From Thermoanaerobaculales bacterium (lineage in GTDB: Bacteria > Acidobacteriota > Thermoanaerobaculia > Thermoanaerobaculales > Sulfomarinibacteraceae): a stretch of DNA of 7,676 nucleotides. The stretch is from positions 1 to 7,676 of the forward strand of contig JALOKS010000111.1 of NCBI GenBank assembly GCA_025456385.1, in the 5' to 3' direction. The notes under the pieces were generated by a model that was not told where the DNA came from, made no database searches, and saw only the letters and a program-made list of their open reading frames with translations. The position numbers and the translations under genes are program-made. Shown in pieces: positions 1 through 6,460 of this stretch. Numbering within the stretch: the first letter of the stretch is position 1; every line of letters starts with the position of its first letter.

Positions 1-1100
1 CGGATCTGGTCCTTGCCGTCGTCCTTGCCGCGGTACATGGCGAGGTCGGCGGCGCGCAGGAGGAGGTTCTTCTTCATGTCGGTCGTGCCCTGGCGGGGCA
101 GGTGGTGCGGGTAGACGGCGACCCCGATCGAGGCCGTCAGCGGCCGCCGCCAGTACACCGGGCCCTCCGACCAGGAGAAGGTCCCCTGCAGGAAGCGGGT
201 CTCGGCGAGGGTCTTCTGGATCGCCGTCGCCACCCCGCAGGCCATCTCGAGATCGTGGTCAGGGAGGATGATGACGAACTCGTCGCCGCCGTAGCGCGCC
301 AGGGTCGCGCCCTCGGCTGCGACGACCTTCGCCAGCAGGTAGCCGAACTCCTTGAGCACCTGGGAGCCGGCGAGGTGGCCGTGGGTGTCGTTGACGCTCT
401 TGAAGTCGTCGATGTCGAGGAAGAGCAGCGCCACCGTCGAGCGGGTGACGTCGGCGCGGATCAGGTCCTCGCTCAGGCGATGGTGGAAGAAGCGGTCGTT
501 GTAGAGGCCGGTGAGGTCGTCGCGACGCGCCATCTCGCTCGCGCGCTGCGCGTCGAGCAGGTTCTCGATCGAGATCGAGGTGTAGCGGGCGAAGATCTCC
601 AGCATCTGCATGTCGCGGGCGACGTAGGGCGCGCCGTCGGAGCGGTTCAGGAGCTCGAGGACCCCGCACACCGTGCGCTCGATGCGGACCGGGACCGCCA
701 CCACGCTCGCGGTGCGGAACTCGTGGTCCTCGTCGAACTTGGGGTAGAAGTTCGGGTCGCCCTCCGGGCTCGCCATCAGGTACGGCTCACCGGTTCGGTA
801 GACGTAGCCCACCACCCCGCGGTCGGCGCGCAGGCTCTTGCCGAGCAGCGCCGAGGCCGAGGGGCCGAAGGCGGCCACGAAGAAGAGGTTGGTGTCGGCC
901 GCGGTCTCGCCCCGCTCCACCGGCCGGTCCATGAGGATCGAGCCGGCGGTCGAGGGCACGAAGTCGTTGGCCTTGCGCAGGACCTCGCCGAGGAAGGAGG
1001 GCAGCTGCAGCTGCGACATCGCGAAAGCGGAGTACCGCTTGCGGTCCAGGAAGGGCTCGAGATCCCCTACGGGCAGGCTGTAGACCTCCGGCGGGCCCAT
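1..1100 (-). CDS. GAF-GGDEF nucleotide cyclase, candidate Hypr (3',3'-cGAMP) type; C-terminus cut by window edge
   Basis: The frame is open from an ATG at 1098-1100 to the window edge: 366 complete codons, no stop. Residues about 33-185 look like a GAF sensor domain (VVGYVYRTGEPYL, VPVRIERTVCGVLELLNR). A short helix (IENLLDAQRASEMARRDDLTGLYN) leads into a GGDEF domain, about 193-366. The catalytic motif RYGGDEF is intact (G271-F275), as are the metal-binding Asp in FLDIDDF (D229) and the base-contacting N237. Two deviations stand out. The residue matching PleD D344 is S246 (GHLAGSQVL instead of GHxxGDxVL). The I-site RxxD is missing (A262 and A265 at its R and D positions). Only a few tens of residues should be missing, since the AMYRGKDDGKDQ tail is reached. 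There is no signal peptide or membrane helix, so it is probably cytoplasmic. In-frame GTG at 1101-1103 is an alternative start; a TAG at 1110-1112 bounds the frame. No strong Shine-Dalgarno is seen. It lies 47 nt after batD on the same strand, with no convincing terminator between, so co-transcription is possible. GAF-GGDEF assignment is firm; the product nucleotide is inference. Confidence 0.95.
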   Translation of the reverse strand, partial: MGPPEVYSLPVGDLEPFLDRKRYSAFAMSQLQLPSFLGEVLRKANDFVPSTAGSILMDRPVERGETAADTNLFFVAAFGPSASALLGKSLRADRGVVGYVYRTGEPYLMASPEGDPNFYPKFDEDHEFRTASVVAVPVRIERTVCGVLELLNRSDGAPYVARDMQMLEIFARYTSISIENLLDAQRASEMARRDDLTGLYNDRFFHHRLSEDLIRADVTRSTVALLFLDIDDFKSVNDTHGHLAGSQVLKEFGYLLAKVVAAEGATLARYGGDEFVIILPDHDLEMACGVATAIQKTLAETRFLQGTFSWSEGPVYWRRPLTASIGVAVYPHHLPRQGTTDMKKNLLLRAADLAMYRGKDDGKDQI

Positions 1101-1147
1101 CACTCGATGCTACCACGATGCCGGTCGAGGGTGGCGGTGGCCTGCAC

Positions 1148-2821
1148 TCAGCGGCGCATCAGGCGCCGCAGGCGCTCCTCGAGGTCGGCCACGGTCTCCG
1201 AGTGGTCGGCCCGGCCGGGGGCGAAGCGGACCGCCTCGAGCTCGCGCCGCAGCTCCCGCATCTCCTCCTCGAGGCGCGCCCCGCGGGCGCTGTCGCGGAC
1301 GTCGAGCCACCAGCGCTCGAGCGCCACCTGCAGCTCCCGCGCCCGCTCGGCCGGGCTCTGCCCGGCCCGCCGCGGGGGCAGCCCGGCCCGCCGCCGGCGC
1401 GCGAGCAGCAGGCTCGGCACGCCGCCCACCAGCAGGCCCGCCGCCAGCGCGCCGACGACCCACGCCCACGGCGGGGGCCCGGCGGCGGGGGGCTGCTCCG
1501 GCCGGGGGGCGGTCTCCGCCGCTCCCGCGCCGGAGCCGGCCCCGGTCGCCGCAGCGGCCGCGACCGGCACCGGCGTCGCGGCCGGCGGCGCCACCGTGAG
1601 GGTGAGCGGCCCGAGGCTCTGCCGCCGGTAGCGGCGGGCCGCCGGGTCGAAGACCGCGAGCTCGACCGGCCCGAGCTCGAGCACGCCCGCGCTGCGCGGG
1701 ACCACGGTCGTCCGCCAGCTGCGGCTGCCGTGGACGCCGCGGGTGTCGACCTCGACCGCGCTCTCCTCCTCCGGCGGGTAGCTCTCGCAGTCGCCGCAGC
1801 CGGGCCACGCCGCGGGCGGCTCGACGAGCGGCAGGTTGCCGGTGCCGGCGAGGGTGATGGTGACCACCGCCGACTCGCCGAAGTCGATCGCCTCGGGGTC
1901 CAGAGCGACGCTGTAGCCGAGGTCGCCGACCGCGCCCGAGAAGCCGGCCGGCGCCGGCGGCCGGGGGGCCACGCTCACCGTGAGCTCGGGGCTCGAGCGC
2001 TCGACCACCTGCTGCGGCGCGAACAGGCTCGCGGAGCGGAAGCCGATGCGCGCGCCGGCCGCCGGCACGGCGAGCTCGCCGGCCTTCAGCGGCACCAGCA
2101 CGTGGCGCGCGATCTCGAAGCGGTTGAAGCGCACGCCGTCAACCTCGACCACCTCGCCGGTGACCCGCTGCGGGGGATCGACCCGCTGCGCCCACCAGCC
2201 GGGGTAGGTCGGCGGCGCCACCCACTCGAAGCCGTCGACGCCGCCGGCGGTGGTGTCGAGCACCACGACCGCGGTCACGGTCTGGCCGAGCACGGCCTCG
2301 CGGCGGTCGAGGAGCTGCCGCAGCTCGACGCGCGCCGAACGCGAGGGCTGGCGGCGCTGGAAGAAGTCGTCGAAGGGGTCGACCCCGAGCGGCGGGCGGC
2401 GGGCCGCACCGCGGTCCGGGGCGACGCTGCCCGGCACGACCTCGGCGCTGACCGCCTCGGCCTCGAGCTCGAGCGCACCCATCACGACCCGCACCGGCCC
2501 GACCGAGGCCTGCCCGACCTCGCGGCCCTGCACCACGTAGCTGAAGCTGGTGGCCCGGGTGGCGACCCCGTTGACCCACGAGAACTCGGTCCCGGTCGAG
2601 GGCCCCGACACCACCTCGAGGTTGACGAGCTCGCCGAGGTCGACCACCGGGTTGCCCTCCGGCTCGACGATGCGCACGGTGAGCCGGGCGACATCCTCGA
2701 TGCCGAAGCGCCGCGGCTCGAGGCTGAGCTCGAGGCTCGGCTCGGCGGCGGCCGCGGTCGCCGCGACGGCGGCGAGCAGGACGCCGGCGAGCCGGGGCGC
2801 GAGCGCGGACGGGGGCCTCAC
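1148..2821 (-). CDS. batD: BatD family protein (periplasmic Ig-like repeats, one TM helix, cytoplasmic coiled coil)
   Basis: 557 aa from a GTG start that overlaps the batB stop as GTGA; GGAG at 2830-2833 sits 8 nt upstream. Residues 1-26 form a signal peptide (LAGVLLAAVAATAAAAEP). Residues about 27-410 are beta-rich, with BatD-like features: GPVRVVMGALELEAEAVSAEVVPG at 108-131 (conserved part GPV...EL), DPFDDFF at 148-154, and VLVPLKAGEL at 241-250. An Ala/Pro-rich linker (about 411-451) precedes a TM helix at about 453-474, followed by RRRR and a cytoplasmic helical tail (490-557) with coiled-coil character. The predicted topology is a periplasmic body anchored in the inner membrane. The only two cysteines form C342-G-D-C345. 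In Bat clusters BatD is the large periplasmic partner of the membrane VWA proteins; its molecular role is unresolved. It is the last recognisable gene of the overlapping cluster. Family call is strong from layout, motifs and context. Confidence 0.9.
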   Translation of the reverse strand: MRPPSALAPRLAGVLLAAVAATAAAAEPSLELSLEPRRFGIEDVARLTVRIVEPEGNPVVDLGELVNLEVVSGPSTGTEFSWVNGVATRATSFSYVVQGREVGQASVGPVRVVMGALELEAEAVSAEVVPGSVAPDRGAARRPPLGVDPFDDFFQRRQPSRSARVELRQLLDRREAVLGQTVTAVVVLDTTAGGVDGFEWVAPPTYPGWWAQRVDPPQRVTGEVVEVDGVRFNRFEIARHVLVPLKAGELAVPAAGARIGFRSASLFAPQQVVERSSPELTVSVAPRPPAPAGFSGAVGDLGYSVALDPEAIDFGESAVVTITLAGTGNLPLVEPPAAWPGCGDCESYPPEEESAVEVDTRGVHGSRSWRTTVVPRSAGVLELGPVELAVFDPAARRYRRQSLGPLTLTVAPPAATPVPVAAAAATGAGSGAGAAETAPRPEQPPAAGPPPWAWVVGALAAGLLVGGVPSLLLARRRRAGLPPRRAGQSPAERARELQVALERWWLDVRDSARGARLEEEMRELRRELEAVRFAPGRADHSETVADLEERLRRLMRR

Positions 2822-4536
2822 CAGTCCTTCTCCACCGCGCCCGGCCTCGGGGTCGGCGAGCGCAGAGCGTCGCGGGCCGCGGCCTCGGCGCGGTCGAGGG
2901 CCGCGAACACGGCCTGGTTGGGGCCGGGGGTCGGCGCCGGTTGCGGCTGCCGCTCCTGCTCGCCCTGCTCCCCTTCCGGCTGCTGCTCTTGCTGCTGTTG
3001 TTGCTGCTGTTGCTGTTGTTGTTGCTGCTGCTCCTCGAGCAGCTTGAGCGCGAGCTCGAAGTTGTGCTTGGCCGCGAGGTCCTCCGGGTCGGCGAGCACC
3101 GCGCGCCGCAACCAGCCGATCGCCGGCTCGAGCTGCCCCTGCTCGAGGGCGGCGGTGCCGGCGTTGAAGGCGGCTGCGCGCACGCCGCGCTCGGAGGCCG
3201 CGGCGAGGAGCGGTTCGGCCGTCGCCAGCTTGCCGCCGGCGGCGAGCGCGGTGCCGAGGTCGTAGAGGCGCTCCGGGGCCTCCGCATCGAGCTCCGCGGC
3301 GCCGGCGAAGGCGGCCGTCGAGCCCGGCAGGTCGCCCGCGCCCCAGGCGGCGACGCCGGCCCGCGCCAGGCGCCGGCTGCCGCCGGGGATCAGCCGCTGC
3401 CACCACGGCGCCGCGGGCAGCGTCTCGGCCGCCGCCGGCCGGGCGAGCGGCGGCCCCTGCACCTGCGGCGCCCCCGTCGTCGGCGCGGCCCCCTGCGCGG
3501 CGGCGACGCCGGGAACGGCGAGAGCCGCGGCCAGGGCCACGGCGGCCGCGGCCCGCCGCCACGGCGACAGGGCGAATCCGAGGGAGAGCGTGACGGCCGC
3601 GGCGGCGAGGAAGATCGGGAAGCGCTCGATGCGGCGCACCGCGCTGGCGGTCGTCACCTCGCGGGTGCGCAGCCGCTCCACGGCGGCCGCGATCGCCCGC
3701 GCCGCGTCGGGCGCAGCGAGCAGCACCACCTCGCCGTCGACGTCGCCGGCGATCCCGGCGACCACCTCCGGGTGCGCCCGTGTCACCACCGGCTGGCCCT
3801 TGGCGTCGCGCTTGTAGCGCACGCCGCCGTCCTCGTCGTGCTGCGGGATGGGGCCGCCGCTCTCGCTGCCGGCCACGACCCCGACCAGACCGACCCCGCC
3901 CTCGACCAGGGCGGCGGTCGCCGCCTCGACGTCGCCCTGCAGGTTCTCGCCGTCGGTGAACAGCAGCAGCACGCGCCCCTCGCCCTCCTCGGGCAGCAGC
4001 TCGAGCGCCGCTTCGACCGCCTGCTGCAGGTTGGAGCCCGGCAGCGCCACCATCCCCGGCGCCACCCCCTCGAGGAACAACGCCGCCGCGCCGAGATCGG
4101 TGGTCAGCGGCAGCAGCGGGTAGGCGTCGCCGGCGAAGACCACCACCGCCAGCCGGTTGCCGTCGAGCAGCGGCAGGAGCTGGAGCAGGGTCTCGACCGA
4201 GCGACCGAGGCGCGACGGCCGCGCGTCCTCGCACAGCATCGAGTCCGAGACGTCGAGAGCGACCACCAGGTCGCGGGTCCGCACCGACTCCTCGGCCGGA
4301 CGCTCGCCCCACTGCGGCCGGGCGAGCGCGAGCGCGAGCAGCGCCGCGGCGGCGGACCAGGCGATGAGCCGCGCGAGGCCGGTCGCCGGTGTGCCGCCCA
4401 GCAGGCGCTCCCACACCGCGGGCGCCGCCAGCCGGCGCTGCTGGGCGAGCCGGCGGCGGTGGCGCAGCACCGCGAGCACCGCCGTCGCCGCCGGCAGCGC
4501 GAGCAGCAGCAGCCGTCCCGGCTCGGCGAAGCTCAC
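2818..4536 (-). CDS. batB: BatB-BatC fusion: VWA domain, TPR repeats and polyglutamine tail
   Basis: 572 aa. TM helices lie at about 9-25 and 55-73 (the second ends in ARPQWG), followed by a VWA domain (about 88-290) with MIDAS residues D95-x-S97-x-S99, S168 (usually Thr) and D195 (FTDGEN). The BatB-type loop with GPIP and YKRDAKGQPV is present at about 228-250. A TM helix at 307-324 follows. A second hydrophobic stretch (329-347, RRAAAAVALAAALAVPGVAAAQ) resembles a signal peptide and marks the join to a BatC-like part. TPR helices run from about 390 to 500. The protein then has 14 consecutive Gln (503-516), a Gln/Glu/Pro-rich stretch, a helix and a VEKDW end. The topology places the VWA domain on the cytoplasmic side if it follows other BatA/B proteins. 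Start: GTG GTG A overlaps the batA stop. GGAGG at 4545-4549 lies 8 nt from the second GTG (4536, chosen) and 5 nt from the first (4539), so one extra residue is possible. VWA+TPR fusions are known in Gram-negative Bat clusters. Confidence 0.92.
   Translation of the reverse strand: MSFAEPGRLLLLALPAATAVLAVLRHRRRLAQQRRLAAPAVWERLLGGTPATGLARLIAWSAAAALLALALARPQWGERPAEESVRTRDLVVALDVSDSMLCEDARPSRLGRSVETLLQLLPLLDGNRLAVVVFAGDAYPLLPLTTDLGAAALFLEGVAPGMVALPGSNLQQAVEAALELLPEEGEGRVLLLFTDGENLQGDVEAATAALVEGGVGLVGVVAGSESGGPIPQHDEDGGVRYKRDAKGQPVVTRAHPEVVAGIAGDVDGEVVLLAAPDAARAIAAAVERLRTREVTTASAVRRIERFPIFLAAAAVTLSLGFALSPWRRAAAAVALAAALAVPGVAAAQGAAPTTGAPQVQGPPLARPAAAETLPAAPWWQRLIPGGSRRLARAGVAAWGAGDLPGSTAAFAGAAELDAEAPERLYDLGTALAAGGKLATAEPLLAAASERGVRAAAFNAGTAALEQGQLEPAIGWLRRAVLADPEDLAAKHNFELALKLLEEQQQQQQQQQQQQQQEQQPEGEQGEQERQPQPAPTPGPNQAVFAALDRAEAAARDALRSPTPRPGAVEKDW
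2980..3033 (-). repeat. Polyglutamine-encoding CAG/CAA tract in batB
   Basis: Positions 2989-3030 encode 14 Gln in a row. After one Glu codon (2986-2988) two more Gln follow (2980-2985). The run uses 7 CAG and 7 CAA codons in irregular order, so it is not a pure triplet repeat. It is visibly AT-richer than the surrounding coding DNA. It separates the TPR part of the protein from the Gln/Pro/Glu-rich C-terminal tail. Confidence 0.95.
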
Positions 4537-5531
4537 CACGGCGTCCTCCCCAGCAGCCCTTCGAGCAGGACCGACGCGACGACGAGCAGGAGCGCCCCCA
4601 GCGCCCAGGGCTCGAAGAGCTCTCTGGTCCGCACCAGGCGGACCGAGGTGAAGACCGTCCGCTCCATGCGGTCGATCTCGGCGAAGACCCGCTCGAGCGC
4701 GGCCGCATCGCGGGCGCGGAAGGAGGTGCCGCCGGTGGCGCGCGCGATCTCGGCCAGCAGCTCGGGGTTGATCTCGACCTCGACCTGCTGCACCTGCGTG
4801 AACTCGCGCCCGCTGCGCGGGTCGCGCAGGCGCACCGGGATCGGCACCATGCCGCCGCGGCCGACCAGGACCGTGTGCACGGTGATCCCCTCGGCGGCCG
4901 CCAGCTCGGCCGCGGTGTGCGGGTCGAGCTGGCCGGCGTTGTTGGCGCCGTCGGTGACGAGGACGACGACCTTCGACTCGGCGCTCGAGGAGCGCAGGCG
5001 GTTGACCGCGGTGCCGATGCCGAGGCCGATGGCGGTGCCGTCGGGCAGGGTGTGCAGCCGCACCTGGTCGAGCAGGCTCCTGGCGACCTCGTGGTCGAGG
5101 GTCAGCGGGCAGACGGTGACCGCCGCGCCGGCGAAGACCACCAGACCGATGCGGTCGTCGGGCCGGCGGCGGACGAAGTCGGCGATCATCTCCTTGGCGA
5201 CGCCGAGGCGGTCGGTGGGCTGGAAGTCGAGCGCCGCCATCGAGCCCGAGACGTCGAGCGCGATCACCATGTCGACGCCCTCGGCGCGCTCCTGCATCCG
5301 CGACAGCACCTCCTGCGGCCGCGCGAGCGACACCGCGAGCGGCAGGAAGGCGAGCGCGGCGGCGCCGCCCGCGAGCGCGGTCCAGTCGGGCATGCGGCCG
5401 CGCCTCCCGGCGGTTCGAGCCGCGAGCGGGAAGGGGTAACGCTGCCAGCGGCGCCGCAGCACCCAGAGTGCGAGCGCGGCGATCCCGAGGGCGGCCACCG
5501 CCAGCCAGCCGGGAAGGGCGAGCTGGATCAT
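4533..5531 (-). CDS. batA: BatA-type VWA domain membrane protein
   Basis: 332 aa, complete. The TM helices are at about 4-24 (LPGWLAVAALGIAALALWVL), 53-70 (ending in the SLARPQ motif) and 309-326. Between them is a VWA domain (about 86-290) with a complete metal ion-dependent adhesion site: D93-V-S95-G-S97, T166 in DGTAIG, and D194 in VTDGANNAG. The segment VPIPVRLRDPRSGREFTQVQQVEVEINPELLAEIARATGG (key parts PIPV at 230-233, INPELL at 254-259, ATGG at 265-268) is typical of BatA. The family is thought to act with MoxR ATPase and BatB/BatD at the inner membrane, the VWA domain probably facing the cytoplasm. The ATG start overlaps the upstream stop by 4 nt (ATGA). AGGAGG at 5539-5544, 7 nt upstream, is the best Shine-Dalgarno in the window. 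Nothing is missing compared with the family. Confidence 0.95.
   Translation of the reverse strand: MIQLALPGWLAVAALGIAALALWVLRRRWQRYPFPLAARTAGRRGRMPDWTALAGGAAALAFLPLAVSLARPQEVLSRMQERAEGVDMVIALDVSGSMAALDFQPTDRLGVAKEMIADFVRRRPDDRIGLVVFAGAAVTVCPLTLDHEVARSLLDQVRLHTLPDGTAIGLGIGTAVNRLRSSSAESKVVVLVTDGANNAGQLDPHTAAELAAAEGITVHTVLVGRGGMVPIPVRLRDPRSGREFTQVQQVEVEINPELLAEIARATGGTSFRARDAAALERVFAEIDRMERTVFTSVRLVRTRELFEPWALGALLLVVASVLLEGLLGRTPW
4545..4549 (-). promoter_or_regulatory. Shine-Dalgarno for batB (inside batA)
   Basis: GGAGG on the minus strand lies 8 nt before GTG at 4534-4536 and 5 nt before GTG at 4537-4539. The longer spacing and 4-nt overlap (GTGA) match the neighbouring junctions, which is why 4536 was chosen as the batB start. 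Confidence 0.7.
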
Positions 5532-6460
5532 CCGGCCGCCTCCTCGGCCGCTGCGGCGGCCGCGAGCAGACGGTCGATCTCGCGCGCGCTGTCGCGGGCC
5601 GAGGCGATGGCGCGACGCAGCCCGGCCTCGTCGGCCGCGGCGCGGCCGAAGCGGGTGCGGTCGGCGACCCCCATCGCCTCCTGGATGCCGCGCTGCACGC
5701 GCTCGGGCCAGCCGAGGCGGCGCGCCAGCAGGCGCAGCTCGAAGGAGGTCATGTCCTCGGCCGGTTCGCCGGTCCCCCGCGCGAGGTAGCGGCGCAGGCC
5801 GGCGGCGAGGCGGTCGCAGATCGCGTCGCCGGGCTCCCGGCCGAGCCGCCGCTCGAGGGCCTCGAGCAGGCGCTCGAGCTCGGCAAGCGGCGGCGCCTCC
5901 GGCGCCCCGGCGGTGCCGCCGTCCGCACCCCGGCGGCGGCGGCGCCACCAGGCGAGGCCGGCGGCGAGGCCGAGCACCGGCACGGCGAGCGGCAGCACCC
6001 ACTCCCAGGGGAAGCCGCCGACCCCGATCGGGTCGCGCAACGGCAGCGGCTTCGCCTCCTCGCCCTCCGGCAGCACCGAGGCCACAGTGACCGGCGGCGC
6101 CGCGGCCGCCGCCACCTCGCGCACCGCCCCGCCCGGCTCGCGCACGGTGGCGGCGATCGCGGGCAGCTCGAGCTCGCCGACCGCGAGCGGCGCCACCACG
6201 AGCTCCCAGGCCGGCGGCCGGGCGCCCGCGAGCTCGCGCGGCCCCTCGACCACCGCCCACGGCCCCTCCGGGCCGGCCGCGACCTCGAGGCCGCCCCAGG
6301 CCAGATCCTCGCCGCCGCGCGCCCGAACCGTGAGCGGCAGCGGGTCGCCGACCCGCAGGCCGGAGGCCTTCAGCTCGAGCTCGAGCCGCGGCGGCTCGGC
6401 GGCCGCGGCCGTGCCGCCGCCGGCCAGCAGCGCGAGCGCGAGGGCGAGCTCAGCGCGCAC
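5528..6460 (-). CDS. Periplasmic Ig-like/TM protein of MoxR-VWA cluster (small BatD-like or DUF4381-like)
   Basis: 310 aa. The N-terminus is a signal peptide (about 1-21, LALALALLAGGGTAAAAEPP). A beta-rich periplasmic domain (22-148) carries a BatD-like phrase, PLAVGELELPAI, at 91-102. A TM helix (about 153-171, ending WWRRRRR) is followed by a helical cytoplasmic tail. In the tail, CDRLAAGLRRYLARGTGEPAEDMTSFELRLL (key: LRRYL at 222-226, MTSFEL at 237-242) resembles the C-terminal region of proteins found between DUF58 and BatA in other clusters. It lacks the VWA and ATPase motifs of its neighbours. Its role is unknown; position and topology suggest a membrane-anchored partner linking the periplasm to the cytoplasmic DUF58/MoxR components. 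The GTG start at 6458-6460 was chosen because it begins a clean signal peptide, overlaps the DUF58 stop by 11 nt and has GGGAG 7 nt upstream. The frame extends upstream to an ATG at 6589, but that extension is Arg/Ser/Cys-rich and lies inside DUF58. The specific family name is uncertain. Confidence 0.85.
   Translation of the reverse strand: MRAELALALALLAGGGTAAAAEPPRLELELKASGLRVGDPLPLTVRARGGEDLAWGGLEVAAGPEGPWAVVEGPRELAGARPPAWELVVAPLAVGELELPAIAATVREPGGAVREVAAAAAPPVTVASVLPEGEEAKPLPLRDPIGVGGFPWEWVLPLAVPVLGLAAGLAWWRRRRRGADGGTAGAPEAPPLAELERLLEALERRLGREPGDAICDRLAAGLRRYLARGTGEPAEDMTSFELRLLARRLGWPERVQRGIQEAMGVADRTRFGRAAADEAGLRRAIASARDSAREIDRLLAAAAAAEEAAG

Noticed and set aside
1101..1147. Terminator between batD and the GAF-GGDEF gene
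   Set aside because: Only a 5-bp CTCGA/TCGAG pairing with a long loop and no T-run is seen.
102..1631. Plus-strand open frame of 509 codons
   Set aside because: It lies opposite the GAF-GGDEF gene and the end of batD, changes character partway, and has no recognisable domain.
2989..3030. Expandable CAG triplet microsatellite
   Set aside because: CAG and CAA are interspersed irregularly, so no uninterrupted triplet run longer than two units exists.
1118..5439. Very long plus-strand open frames (1118-3265 and 2941-5439), antisense to the Bat genes
   Set aside because: Composition is that of shadow frames in GC-rich DNA: Arg/Ala/Gly/His-rich, poly-Cys or poly-Leu opposite the polyQ codons, no domain motif. 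The minus-strand frames carry clear VWA, TPR and BatD features.
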